A stretch of 64,000 nt of DNA from Arthrobacter sp. Edens01. GTDB taxonomy: Bacteria > Actinomycetota > Actinomycetes > Actinomycetales > Micrococcaceae. The notes beneath the pieces were generated by a model that worked only from the letters and a program-made list of their open reading frames with translations, ran no database searches and was not told where the DNA came from. The number at the start of each line of letters is the position of its first letter. The stretch's first letter is position 1. The stretch covers positions 293,088 through 357,087 of the forward strand of contig NZ_LKIU01000002.1 in the NCBI RefSeq assembly GCF_001307035.1, written 5' to 3'. Positions 15,493 through 23,793 of this stretch are shown piece after piece. The position numbers and the translations under genes are program-made.

Positions 15493-18114
15493 ATGGCATC
15501 CCTGCTTTACCGGCTCGGTAAGTTCAGCTTCCGTCACCGCTGGTGGTTCCTCAGCTCCTGGCTGGTGCTGCTGCTAGGTATTGGCGGCGCGTTCGCCGCC
15601 TTTAGCGCGCCGACGTCGAACAACTTCACGATTCCCGGGTCGGAAAGCCAGCGGGTGCTCGACGAGATGCGCGAGCGCGTCCCAGACGTCTCGGGCGGAT
15701 CCGGGCGCATCGTCTTCGAAACGGAATCCGGAGAGGCCTTCACCGAGGCCGAACGCCAGGCGGTCATCGACACGGTGGCGGAACTCAACGGCCTGGACTT
15801 CCTGAAATCGGTCAGCGATCCCTTTGAGATGCAGGCACAGCTGGACGGCAGCGGTGAGCAGCTGGCTGCCGGCCAGGCAGAGCTCGATGCCGCCCGAGCC
15901 CAGCTCGAAGCGGGCAAGCCGCAGCTGGATGCCGCCGCGGCACAGCTGGCAGCGGGGCGGGAGCAGCTCTCCCTCGCCCAGATGCAGGCCGGCCAGCTTG
16001 AAGCTGCCGGCCAGACCCAGCAGGCAGAAGCAATGCGGGCGCAGCTTCAAACCCAGGAACAGCAGCTGCAGGCCGGTGAAGCCCAGCTGGCTGAGCAGCA
16101 GGATGCCTATGACGACGGCGTGGCCCAGCTGGCAGCAGGGGAGCAGGAGCTCAAGGATGCCGAGCGGATGGCCGAAGCCACCAGCGGACTGCGTTTCGTC
16201 TCCGAGGACGGCGGAACCGCCTTCTCCGAAGTCCAGTTCCAGGAACAGGCCTACTCGGTAACCCCGGAACAGCGCCAGGAAGTCCAGGACACCGCCAACC
16301 AGATCACTGATTCCGGCGTCCAGGTCTTTTACAGCAAGGAAATCGTCGAGGACGTTTCCTCCCTCTTCGGACCTTCGGAAGCGATCGGCGTTGCCGTTGC
16401 CGCCGTTGTGCTGATCCTGATGCTGGGCACCCTGGTTGCCGCCGGCCTGCCGCTGCTGATGGCACTCGTTGGCGTGATTGCAGGGGTCGGCACCACGATG
16501 GCCCTTACCGGCGTCGTGGACATGACATCCATTTCCCCCATGCTTGCGCTGATGCTGGGGCTGGCCGTGGGCATCGACTACTCCCTGTTCATCATTAACC
16601 GGCACCGCACACAGCTGCTGCACGGCATGGAGCTGGAAGAATCCGCCGGCGTCGCCACCGGCACCAGCGGCAACGCCGTGCTGTTCGCCGGGTTGACCGT
16701 GGTGATCGCCCTGGCGGCGCTCGCAGTCCCGGGACTGCCGTTCCTGAGCGTTATGGGCCTGGCAGCGGCCGGTACGGTGGCCATGGCCATCCTGGTGGCC
16801 CTCACCCTGACGCCGGCCTTCCTGGGCTTCATCGGCAACCGCATCCTGTCGAAGAAGGCCTGGGCAAAGGCGGGAATCACCCCTCCCGCGGCGCATGCTG
16901 CGCTGTCCCCCCAGGACCGGGCAGCGGCCGTCGAACACAGGGAAAACGGAAACCCGCGGCGTTGGGGACGCCTGGTCACCAACCACCCCGTCATCACCGT
17001 GATCCTCAGCGTCCTGCTGCTGGGCACCATGGCCATCCCCGCCGGTTCGCTGCGGGTCGGACTGCCCGACGGCGGCTCCGAACCCGAGGATTCGACGGCC
17101 TACCAGGCCTACCAGCTGCTGGGCGAGAGCTTCGGCGAAGGCATCAATGGACCCGTGATCGTTGTGGGCTACCTGCCCGACGGGGTCTCCGAGTCTGAAG
17201 CATCGGACATGACGTACCAGGTAGCCGACTCGCTGCGCGGACTGGACAACGTCACCACGGTGGTCCCGGCATCCACCAGCGAAGACGGAACCATGGTTGT
17301 TTTCCAGGTCATTCCGGAAGGCGGCCCGGCCGCCGAAGGCACCGAAGACCTGGTCCACACCATCCGCGATGATGCCGCCCAGATCAAGGCGGACACCGGC
17401 GTCGAGGTAGCCATCACCGGGCAGACCGGCATCAACATCGATGTCTCGGACAAACTGATGGATGCCATGCCCATCTACCTGCTAATCGTCGTTGGCCTGT
17501 CCCTGGTCCTGCTCCTGCTGGTCTTCCGGTCCGTCCTGGTACCGCTGATCGCCACCGGCGGCTTCCTGCTCTCGCTCGCCGCCAGCTTCGGTGCCGTCGT
17601 TGCGATCTACCAGTGGGGCTGGCTGGGCAGCATCTTCGACGTGCACAATCCCGGCGCAGTCCTGAGTTTCCTGCCGATCATCCTGATCGGCGTGCTCTTC
17701 GGGCTGGCTATGGACTACCAGATGTTCCTGGTCTCCGGAATGCGGGAAGCCTACGTCCACGGTGAAGACCCAAGGCAGGCTGTCCGTTCCGGTTTCGACC
17801 ATGCCTCACGGGTGGTTACAGCCGCGGCGATCATCATGGTCTCTGTGTTTGCCGGGTTCATCTTCGCGCACCTGACAATGGTTCGGCCGATTGGCTTTGC
17901 CCTGGCGATTGGCGTGCTGCTGGACGCCTTTGTCATCCGGATGACGCTGATTCCGGCCGTGCTCCATCTGCTGGGCAAGTCGGCCTGGTGGATTCCAAAG
18001 TGGCTGGACCGGATTCTGCCGGATGTCGATGTTGAGGGTGCCAAGCTGCTGAACCGGACAACCGCTGCAGACCGGGACGACGCAGAACCGGAGCTCGCTT
18101 CGGCAGGACGGTAG
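15493..18114 (+). CDS. MMPL-family RND transporter
   Basis: The 873-residue protein starts with a basic segment and one helix (about 20-40), then a large extracytoplasmic domain, five helices, a second domain and a final helix bundle, the standard MmpL layout. GLAVGIDYSLFIINRHR and GLAMDYQMFLVSGMREAYVHG carry the conserved Asp-Tyr pairs for proton relay. Residues about 115-235 contain an unusual Ala/Gln/Leu-rich stretch with repeats of the QLAAGQ type, predicted as a long coiled coil. It pairs with the upstream TetR. Export of a lipid or hydrophobic compound is likely; the substrate is unknown. Confidence 0.92.
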   Translation: MASLLYRLGKFSFRHRWWFLSSWLVLLLGIGGAFAAFSAPTSNNFTIPGSESQRVLDEMRERVPDVSGGSGRIVFETESGEAFTEAERQAVIDTVAELNGLDFLKSVSDPFEMQAQLDGSGEQLAAGQAELDAARAQLEAGKPQLDAAAAQLAAGREQLSLAQMQAGQLEAAGQTQQAEAMRAQLQTQEQQLQAGEAQLAEQQDAYDDGVAQLAAGEQELKDAERMAEATSGLRFVSEDGGTAFSEVQFQEQAYSVTPEQRQEVQDTANQITDSGVQVFYSKEIVEDVSSLFGPSEAIGVAVAAVVLILMLGTLVAAGLPLLMALVGVIAGVGTTMALTGVVDMTSISPMLALMLGLAVGIDYSLFIINRHRTQLLHGMELEESAGVATGTSGNAVLFAGLTVVIALAALAVPGLPFLSVMGLAAAGTVAMAILVALTLTPAFLGFIGNRILSKKAWAKAGITPPAAHAALSPQDRAAAVEHRENGNPRRWGRLVTNHPVITVILSVLLLGTMAIPAGSLRVGLPDGGSEPEDSTAYQAYQLLGESFGEGINGPVIVVGYLPDGVSESEASDMTYQVADSLRGLDNVTTVVPASTSEDGTMVVFQVIPEGGPAAEGTEDLVHTIRDDAAQIKADTGVEVAITGQTGINIDVSDKLMDAMPIYLLIVVGLSLVLLLLVFRSVLVPLIATGGFLLSLAASFGAVVAIYQWGWLGSIFDVHNPGAVLSFLPIILIGVLFGLAMDYQMFLVSGMREAYVHGEDPRQAVRSGFDHASRVVTAAAIIMVSVFAGFIFAHLTMVRPIGFALAIGVLLDAFVIRMTLIPAVLHLLGKSAWWIPKWLDRILPDVDVEGAKLLNRTTAADRDDAEPELASAGR

Positions 18115-18236
18115 CGGAAATGTGTCACACTTGTTGCGCTTTAGACCGGCACACCCTTCAGTAACAGTTACCATCGGGGTGCACCGCTCCATCCACCACA
18201 CCTTTCCCCACCAAGCATTGGAGAGTGAGCCTGAAT

Positions 18237-18536
18237 ATGGCAACTGATTACGACGCACCGCGCAAGGCCGAAGAGGACGCCGGAACCGCCTCAATCGAAG
18301 AACTTCAGGCCCGGCGGAGCGACAAGCAGTCAGCTGTGGTGGACGTAGATGAATCCGAAGCCGCGGAAGCCTTTGAGCTTCCCGGTGCCGACCTTTCCAG
18401 CGAAGAACTGCTGGTCCGGGTAGTGCCGGCCCAGGAGGACGAGTTCACCTGCGGTTCCTGTTTCCTGGTCCGCCACCGGTCACAGTTCGCTGTCGAGAAG
18501 AACGGCACCAAGTACTGCAAAGACTGCGAGGGGTAA
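18237..18536 (+). CDS. DUF4193 zinc-ribbon-like protein
   Basis: ATG 18237 gives the standard family start MATDYDAPRK; GAGAG precedes it. A GTG at 18225 is less likely. The 99-residue protein has an acidic middle and a C-terminal pair of CxxC motifs (CGSCFLVRHRSQ and CKDCEG), a probable zinc ribbon. DUF4193 is near-universal in actinobacteria and found downstream of varied genes. Its position suggests nothing specific. Function is unknown, but conservation argues for a housekeeping role. Confidence 0.88.
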   Translation: MATDYDAPRKAEEDAGTASIEELQARRSDKQSAVVDVDESEAAEAFELPGADLSSEELLVRVVPAQEDEFTCGSCFLVRHRSQFAVEKNGTKYCKDCEG

Positions 18537-18566
18537 GTCCCCGGGTGCCCGGCCGAAACCGGGCGT

Positions 18567-18604
18567 ACAACAGCCGCTCCGTACAAAACGCGAGCGGCTG
18601 TTGT
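18567..18604 (+). terminator. Terminator after DUF4193 gene
   Basis: ACAACAGCCGCT (18567-18578) and AGCGGCTGTTGT (18593-18604) are perfect 12-bp arms around a 14-nt loop, 30 bp after the stop. Confidence 0.75.
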
Positions 18605-18637
18605 GGTTAAGCCGTCCGGTGTGCTTTGGTTCCATGC

Positions 18638-19261
18638 ATGGTCAGCGCGGTGCTTTTGGCAGCGGGGGCAGGGATTCGGCTGGGCCGTGGTCCCAAGGCC
18701 CTCCTGCCCTTCAACGGGCGGCCGCTGATCGAGCATCTCGCCGGGGAACTGCGGCGCGGAGGGTGCACGCGCGTCGTCGTGATCCTTGGCTCCGGATCAG
18801 CCAGGGTCCGGACTGAAGCAGACCTGGCGGATTCGCACGTGGTCATCAATCCGGACTGGGAAACGGGGATGGGTTCATCGTTCCGGGCCGGAATCGCCGA
18901 AGCACTCACGCTGGCACCGCGGGAGCCCGTACTCGTGGCGCTTGCCGACCAGCCGGGGCTCACAGCCCAAACGGTGGCCCGGCTGATCGAAAGAGCCGCA
19001 CCGGCGAGGGTGTCCTGCGCGGCCTACCGGCTCCCGGGCGGGAACCTGCTGCGCGGGCACCCCGTGCTTTTCGCGCCGCAGCTGGCCCGGGCAGCCGCCG
19101 CCGGAGCACTGGGTGACTCCGGGGCACGTTCCTTTCTGGCAGCCCACCCCGGCCTGGTGGATCTGGTGGCGTGCGGCGCGGAAGCCGAAGGCCGTGACAT
19201 AGATACCCCGGCGGACCTGACCCTGCTGGAGAGCCGTGGTCCCGCCGAAGCGGAGGGCTAG
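18638..19261 (+). CDS. MobA-like NTP transferase (molybdenum cofactor nucleotidyltransferase type)
   Basis: ATG 18638 gives the family start MVSAVLLAAGAGIRLGRGPKALLPFNG, containing the nucleotide-binding LAAGxGxRxG...K motif. The 207-residue protein also has ALADQPGLT, where the family binds metal. Relatives are MocA/MobA-type enzymes that attach CMP or GMP to molybdopterin for xanthine-dehydrogenase-like enzymes, and uncharacterised nucleotidyltransferases. No molybdoenzyme gene is next to it, although a MOSC protein occurs at 47 kb. The precise substrate is therefore open. The gene ends just before the riboswitch of terC. Confidence 0.8.
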   Translation: MVSAVLLAAGAGIRLGRGPKALLPFNGRPLIEHLAGELRRGGCTRVVVILGSGSARVRTEADLADSHVVINPDWETGMGSSFRAGIAEALTLAPREPVLVALADQPGLTAQTVARLIERAAPARVSCAAYRLPGGNLLRGHPVLFAPQLARAAAAGALGDSGARSFLAAHPGLVDLVACGAEAEGRDIDTPADLTLLESRGPAEAEG

Positions 19262-19295
19262 GACATGGATATCGCTGCGCCGGCCCGGCATCAGG

Positions 19296-19301
19296 TAGAG
19301 T
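19296..19301 (+). promoter_or_regulatory. Candidate -10 of the terC riboswitch transcript
   Basis: TAGAGT lies 8 nt upstream of the first base of the riboswitch P1 stem, so transcription would start at the base of the aptamer. No clear -35 box is visible. Confidence 0.45.
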
Positions 19302-19309
19302 TGACCGTT

Positions 19310-19429
19310 CGTAGGGGAGTATCCACCCACGCTGAACCTCGTCAACACGTAGGGCACCGACGCCCGGCCGGGGCCAGCGGGCAGCCACAGGCTGCCGGAG
19401 AGACTTGCGGTCCCTTGGCGTACCCTACG
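19310..19429 (+). ncRNA. yybP-ykoY manganese riboswitch upstream of terC
   Basis: The 120-nt leader has the family hallmarks. CGTAGGG at 19310-19316 pairs with CCCTACG at 19423-19429 as the P1 stem. GGGGAGTA follows at 19314-19321, and GGAGAGACTT closes the junction at 19397-19406. GTCAACAC and CACCGACGC are the internal conserved loops that form the metal site. The class binds Mn2+ and controls manganese exporters such as MntP and TerC/Alx proteins. Here it ends 14 nt before the terC start. Regulation at translation initiation seems more likely than termination, since no T-run follows. Confidence 0.85.
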
Positions 19430-19443
19430 AAAGCAGAGACTCC

Positions 19444-20631
19444 ATGACTGTTTCCCCCCTCATCTGGGGCGTGACGATAGCCGTCATCCTCGGCCTGCTG
19501 GCCTTTGATTACTTCTTCCACATCCGCAAGGCACATATTCCAACGCTGAAGGAAGCGGCCATCTGGTCCTCCATCTACGTGGGACTGGCCATCATCTTCG
19601 GTGTCCTGGTGCTGGTCTTCGGCGGGGTCACCATGGGCGGCGAGTACTTCGCCGGCTACATCACGGAGAAGGCCCTCTCGGTGGACAACCTGTTTGTCTT
19701 CCTGATCATCATGGCCTCCTTCCGGGTGCCCCGTGAGGACCAGCAGAAGGTCCTGCTCTTCGGCATTGTCTTCGCTCTGATTGCCCGCACCGGGTTCATC
19801 TTCCTTGGCGCAGCGCTGATCAACTCCTTCTCCTGGATCTTCTACCTGTTCGGGCTGATCCTGCTGATCACGGCCGGCAACCTGCTCAAGCCCGAGGACA
19901 GCGAAAAAGACGAAGCGAACAACTTCATCATCCGGATCGCCAAGCGGGTGCTGCCCACTACGGACCACTACGACGGCGACAAGCTGATGACCGTCGAGAA
20001 CGGCAAGAAGGTCCTCACCCCGATGCTGCTCGTCATGGTGGCAATCGGCGGAACCGACATCCTGTTCGCCCTGGATTCGATTCCGGCGATCTTCGGCCTG
20101 ACGCAGAACACCTTCATTGTCTTCACTGCCACCGCGTTCTCCCTGATGGGCCTGCGCCAGCTCTACTTCCTGATCGACGGACTGCTGGACCGCCTGATCT
20201 ATCTTTCCTACGGACTGGCAGCGATCCTGGCCTTCATCGGCGTCAAGCTGGTGCTGCACGCCCTGCATGAGAACACGCTCCCGTTCATCAACAACGGCGA
20301 GCATGTGGAAGTCATCGAGGTCAGCACCGGCCTGTCCCTGAGCGTGATCATCGGCGTCCTTCTCGTCACCGTGATTGCGTCGCTGGTCAGCCCGGCAGGC
20401 AAGGCCCAGACCGCCGTGAACAACGCGCGCCGGCACGCCAACGACTATCTGGACCTCTCCTACACCTCGGATGACTCCGAGCGTGAGCGGATTTACCGGG
20501 CGCTGTGCGAGGAGGAGAAGCAGATCCTGCAGATGGACAAGAAGTACCGGGACAAGGTGAAGGACATCGAGGACATCCGTGCCGAGGTGGCCCGTGCCCA
20601 TGAGGAGCACACCCGCTACAGCAGCAAGTAG
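19444..20631 (+). CDS. TerC/Alx-family integral membrane protein, probable Mn2+ exporter
   Basis: ATG 19444 lies directly after the riboswitch. The 395-residue protein has about nine hydrophobic helices, the conserved ITEKALSVDNLFVFLIIM segment with acidic residues that form the metal site, and a second GGTDILFALDSIPAIFGLT motif. A soluble, charged C-terminal tail of about 75 residues follows (SERERIYRALCEEEKQ region). TerC proteins were named for tellurite resistance, but several act as manganese exporters or load secreted enzymes with Mn. The riboswitch supports a manganese role. A strong terminator follows. Confidence 0.93.
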   Translation: MTVSPLIWGVTIAVILGLLAFDYFFHIRKAHIPTLKEAAIWSSIYVGLAIIFGVLVLVFGGVTMGGEYFAGYITEKALSVDNLFVFLIIMASFRVPREDQQKVLLFGIVFALIARTGFIFLGAALINSFSWIFYLFGLILLITAGNLLKPEDSEKDEANNFIIRIAKRVLPTTDHYDGDKLMTVENGKKVLTPMLLVMVAIGGTDILFALDSIPAIFGLTQNTFIVFTATAFSLMGLRQLYFLIDGLLDRLIYLSYGLAAILAFIGVKLVLHALHENTLPFINNGEHVEVIEVSTGLSLSVIIGVLLVTVIASLVSPAGKAQTAVNNARRHANDYLDLSYTSDDSERERIYRALCEEEKQILQMDKKYRDKVKDIEDIRAEVARAHEEHTRYSSK

Positions 20632-20646
20632 TTCCCCGGAGTATTG

Positions 20647-20684
20647 ATGGGCCCGCCGCAGCCGTTGAGCTGGGGCGGGCCCAT
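20647..20684 (+). terminator. Terminator after terC
   Basis: ATGGGCCCGCC (20647-20657) and GGCGGGCCCAT (20674-20684) form a perfect 11-bp stem starting 16 bp after the stop, followed by TCGTGT. Confidence 0.75.
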
Positions 20685-20716
20685 TCGTGTCAAGACCCGG
20701 TCGGAGCCGGTTTTCC

Positions 20717-21352
20717 CTATTCCTGAAGGCGCCGCTGCAGCGGAACGCCCGGGCGGACGCCGGGAACTGCCGCCCCGGGGTTTCTCCGAATCATCCGGCC
20801 CAGCAGGAAGCCTGAAAGCAGCGAACCAAATCCACCGGCTGCCAAATCCCCGATGGTGTCCTGGTAGCCGACGTTGATGGTGGCATCCACATAGTTGTGT
20901 CCCCACCACTCGCCGAACTCCCAGAGGACACTAAGTGCCAGGCCCAGGGTAGTGACAACGGCGGGAACCGCGAACCGCGGCACCGGACGGCCTCCAGGAT
21001 GCCAGGCTGTCACTGCTCCGTAGGCGGCTAGCAGATACCAGGCCATCACCGCGATGGTCCCCGTAGCGGCAAAGTGCACAGCCAGGTCCCACCAGGAGAT
21101 GCGGGCGTAAAGGTCCATCACGCTGCTCCAGGCCGCCAGAAGAAGGGTGAGGCCGTAAAGAGAGGAAAACAGGGGTGCCGCCGGCAGGCAGCGGGAGACC
21201 AGAAGCCCCAGCAGCACCAGCGCGAACAATGCGGCCTCCACCGGGCCGTGCCAAAGCAGTACTGCCAGCAGGCTCACCACGCCGAGAAGCCGGACTCCGT
21301 CCGAAGCCACCTCCGCTGTGGAGGCCGGACGGCGCAGGAGGGCATCGATCAT
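20717..21352 (-). CDS. YjdF-like (DUF2238) integral membrane protein
   Basis: The start at 21352 is chosen because longer frames add a cysteine-rich, non-hydrophobic extension, and TACCGT lies 6 nt upstream as a -10 for a leaderless message. The 211-residue protein has about six hydrophobic segments. The WWDLAVHFAATGTIAVMAW and LSVLWEFGEWWGH plus QDTIGDLAAGGFGSLLSG blocks are the conserved acidic/histidine motifs of the YjdF family. The function of that family is unknown. It is divergent from the glycosyltransferase, with 84 bp between starts, and lies close to the carotenoid genes. Confidence 0.75.
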   Translation of the reverse strand: MIDALLRRPASTAEVASDGVRLLGVVSLLAVLLWHGPVEAALFALVLLGLLVSRCLPAAPLFSSLYGLTLLLAAWSSVMDLYARISWWDLAVHFAATGTIAVMAWYLLAAYGAVTAWHPGGRPVPRFAVPAVVTTLGLALSVLWEFGEWWGHNYVDATINVGYQDTIGDLAAGGFGSLLSGFLLGRMIRRNPGAAVPGVRPGVPLQRRLQE

Positions 21353-21436
21353 GTAGCTACGGTATCCGAGCAGAGTTGGCGCCGCCCAGCCTCGGACGCC
21401 GCAGGCAACGCAGGAATTGCACGTAGGATCACTGGC

Positions 21437-22210
21437 ATGCAAGCCCCAGACCTTCCCGCAGTGAGCGTTGTGATTCCGTGCCTGAATGACGCCGGGGTGC
21501 TCCGGACATGCTTGGCCTCCCTGGCTGAACAAAGCATGCAGCCGGCGGAAATCGTGGTGGTGGATAACAACAGCACCGATAACAGTGCGGAGGTGGCGGC
21601 GGAGTTTGGTGCGAAGGTGGTGTTCGAGCCGCGGCCGGGCATCCCGGCGGCTGCGGCCGCCGGTTATGACGCTGCGGCGTCGGAAATCATTGCCCGATGC
21701 GACGCGGACTGCATCCTGCCGCCCAACTGGATTCAGCAGTTAGCTGAACATTTCGCTGCCGATCCGCAGCTTGCCGCTGTGAGTGGACCCGGCAGGTTCT
21801 ACGGTTTTTCCCCGTGGCTGGGCAGGGCGCTCTCCCGGATCTACCTCGGGTCCTACTATCAGGCTATGACCCTGGCCCTGGCCCACCGGCCGCTTTTTGG
21901 ATCAAACCTCGGCCTGCGGACAGCGGTCTGGCACGAGGTGAAGGATGCTGTCCACCGGGAGGATCCCGAACAGCACGACGACGTGTGCCTTAGCGCGCAT
22001 CTGGGCCTGGATTACCGGTGTGCCTGGGACAGGACGCTGGTGGTGGGCATGGCTCCGCGCGCTGTCCTGGGCGGCGCGAACCTGGCCCGCCGGTTCCGCC
22101 GGGCGTTCCATACGCTGGCCGTACATTGGCAGGCTGAGCCGCCGTGGCAGCGTTGGGTCAGGCGTTTTCGGGATAAAGCAGGGGCAGCTGCAGTACCAGC
22201 CAGGGACTGA
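21437..22210 (+). CDS. Family-2 glycosyltransferase, possible carotenoid glycosyltransferase
   Basis: ATG 21437 is 7 nt after TAGGAT, so a leaderless message is likely. The 257-residue protein opens with VSVVIPCLNDAGVLRTCLASL, a GT-A fold start, and has VDNNSTDNS and a metal-binding CDADC. EDPEQHDDVCLS later on fits the acceptor or catalytic acid region. It has no obvious membrane anchors beyond weak hydrophobic patches. The 3' end overlaps idi by 53 bp on the opposite strand. In corynebacteria and micrococci a glycosyltransferase (CrtX) glucosylates C50 carotenoids, and position beside idi-crt makes this gene a candidate; that is inference. Confidence 0.8.
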   Translation: MQAPDLPAVSVVIPCLNDAGVLRTCLASLAEQSMQPAEIVVVDNNSTDNSAEVAAEFGAKVVFEPRPGIPAAAAAGYDAAASEIIARCDADCILPPNWIQQLAEHFAADPQLAAVSGPGRFYGFSPWLGRALSRIYLGSYYQAMTLALAHRPLFGSNLGLRTAVWHEVKDAVHREDPEQHDDVCLSAHLGLDYRCAWDRTLVVGMAPRAVLGGANLARRFRRAFHTLAVHWQAEPPWQRWVRRFRDKAGAAAVPARD

Positions 22211-22688
22211 AGGCCCACGGCGTTAGCCTGACGGATTCAACCACCCGGGCAGGATCTGCCCAGGTCCAGTCCATCACTTCGTCTGCGGCAGGGACCGGGT
22301 CGGCCTCAGCTATGGCTGTGTACACGGGGCAGATTTCGTTCTCAACGATTCCGGAGGCATCCACAGCCCGGTACCGGAAGTCGGGGAGCGCGACGGCGAT
22401 GTCCCGAAGCTTCAGGCCCAGCTCGCGTTCGGCGCGGCGCACCACGGCGTCCTCCGTGGCTTCACCCGGTCCGGGATGGCCGCAGAAGGAGTTGGTCCAG
22501 ACTCCCGGCCAGGTCAGCTTGGACAGCGCCCTGCGGGTGACCAGGATCCGTCCGTCCGGATGGTAGACGTGCGTGGAGAAGGCCCGGTGCAGCGGCGTGT
22601 CCGTGGTGTGGACGGTCATCTTGTCCGCTGTACCTATCATTTGACCCTCGTTATCGACCAGAATGACTTCTTCCCGGCGTTGCGGCAT
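22158..22688 (-). CDS. idi: Isopentenyl-diphosphate delta-isomerase, type I
   Basis: The 176-residue protein has the type I Idi signatures: the HRAFSTHVYH segment, the WPGVWTNSFCGHPGPGE motif with the catalytic cysteine, and a Nudix-like RRAERELG stretch. The later DFRYRA and EVMDWTWADP segments supply the rest of the site. It interconverts IPP and DMAPP, the building blocks for GGPP synthase encoded divergently. Only 35 bp separate the idi and crtE start codons, so their promoters must overlap or extend into coding sequence. The ribosome site is GGGGAAGAA. Confidence 0.93.
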   Translation of the reverse strand: MPQRREEVILVDNEGQMIGTADKMTVHTTDTPLHRAFSTHVYHPDGRILVTRRALSKLTWPGVWTNSFCGHPGPGEATEDAVVRRAERELGLKLRDIAVALPDFRYRAVDASGIVENEICPVYTAIAEADPVPAADEVMDWTWADPARVVESVRLTPWAFSPWLVLQLPLLYPENA

Positions 22689-22723
22689 TTCTTCCCCTAA
22701 CGATCAGCGTGTTTACTTTATGC

Positions 22724-23791
22724 ATGGAGACAGAACACTTGCCAGACGAGAGAATTGGCCAAAAGCAGGTGGAACGTGTCCTGGACGGGTTTTTCACCGC
22801 GGCCAAGGAGCGCGCGGAGCGTATCAGTCCCAGCTACCTTAGCCTCTGGGAGACTCTCGAAAAATCTACGGTCGGGGGCAAGCGGCTGCGCCCCCAAATC
22901 GTCATGACGGCCTACACGCACCTTGGCGGAACAGACCTGGAAGCCGCGGCCCGCGTGGGTGCGGCCTTCGAACTGCTGCACACCGCCCTGATTGTCCACG
23001 ACGACGTGATCGACCTGGATTTTGTCCGCCGCGGGCAGGACAACGTCGCCGGGGTCTACCGGCGGATGGCCGAAACCGCAGGTGAGCCGAATGAAGTGGC
23101 ACGGCACCGCGGACTCTCAGTTGGTGTCATCGCCGGAGACCTGGCCCTGAGCGGCGCTTTCCGGATGCTGGATTCCGTCTCCACGGATCCGCTGACCAGG
23201 GAGGTCCTTGCCGGAATCCTGGATGAGGCAGTGTTCGCATCAGCGGGAGGGGAGCTCATCGACGTCGACTTTTCCTTTGCCGCAGGATCGCCGCCCGTGT
23301 CAGAGATCCTGGACATGGAACGGCTCAAGACGGCGGTCTACTCCTTCGAAGCTCCGCTGCGTGCCGGAGCAGTACTGGCCGGTGCCGGCGTGGAGGTGGC
23401 AGCGGCCCTGGGCCGCTTCGGCCGGGACACCGGAATCGCCTACCAGGTGGTCGATGACCTCCTGGGCGTCTTCGGGAATGAGAGCGCCACGGGCAAGTCC
23501 AGCATGGGAGACCTCCGCGAAGGCAAGCGCACGGTCCTGATTGCCTACGCTGCGCAGACTCCCTGCTGGGAAGAACTCTCCGGACTGATCGGCCGCCCGG
23601 ACATGCGGCCGGCCGATGCCGACCGCGCCCGGCAGATCCTCGTGGACTGCGGGGCACTCGCGTACGCCCAGGACCTCGCCGACCGGTATGCCTCCACCGC
23701 ACGCAGCCACCTCGAGTGCGCCGAAGTACCGGCAGGGCTGGCCTCGGTGCTTGACGACGTCGTCTCCTCCTCCGTGAACCGGGGGCGGTAG
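22724..23791 (+). CDS. crtE: Geranylgeranyl diphosphate synthase
   Basis: The 355-residue polyprenyl synthase has the first aspartate-rich motif in LIVHDDVIDLD (about residue 93) and the second in YQVVDDLLGVFG. GGKRLRPQIVM binds substrate near the N-terminus. It condenses IPP with allylic diphosphates to GGPP for carotenoids. ATG 22724 has no ribosome site but follows TACTTT closely, so a leaderless message is possible. TTG 22739 is an alternative, with GGAG 9 bp upstream. It is the first gene of the crtE-crtB-crtI-crtYe-crtYf-crtEb operon. Confidence 0.93.
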   Translation: METEHLPDERIGQKQVERVLDGFFTAAKERAERISPSYLSLWETLEKSTVGGKRLRPQIVMTAYTHLGGTDLEAAARVGAAFELLHTALIVHDDVIDLDFVRRGQDNVAGVYRRMAETAGEPNEVARHRGLSVGVIAGDLALSGAFRMLDSVSTDPLTREVLAGILDEAVFASAGGELIDVDFSFAAGSPPVSEILDMERLKTAVYSFEAPLRAGAVLAGAGVEVAAALGRFGRDTGIAYQVVDDLLGVFGNESATGKSSMGDLREGKRTVLIAYAAQTPCWEELSGLIGRPDMRPADADRARQILVDCGALAYAQDLADRYASTARSHLECAEVPAGLASVLDDVVSSSVNRGR

Positions 23792-23793
23792 GC

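Noticed and set aside
15574-17358. Long open frame (594 codons) on the minus strand opposite the MmpL gene
   Set aside because: It is a codon-bias shadow of the high-GC transporter gene: His/Gln-rich, without domains and without a start signal.
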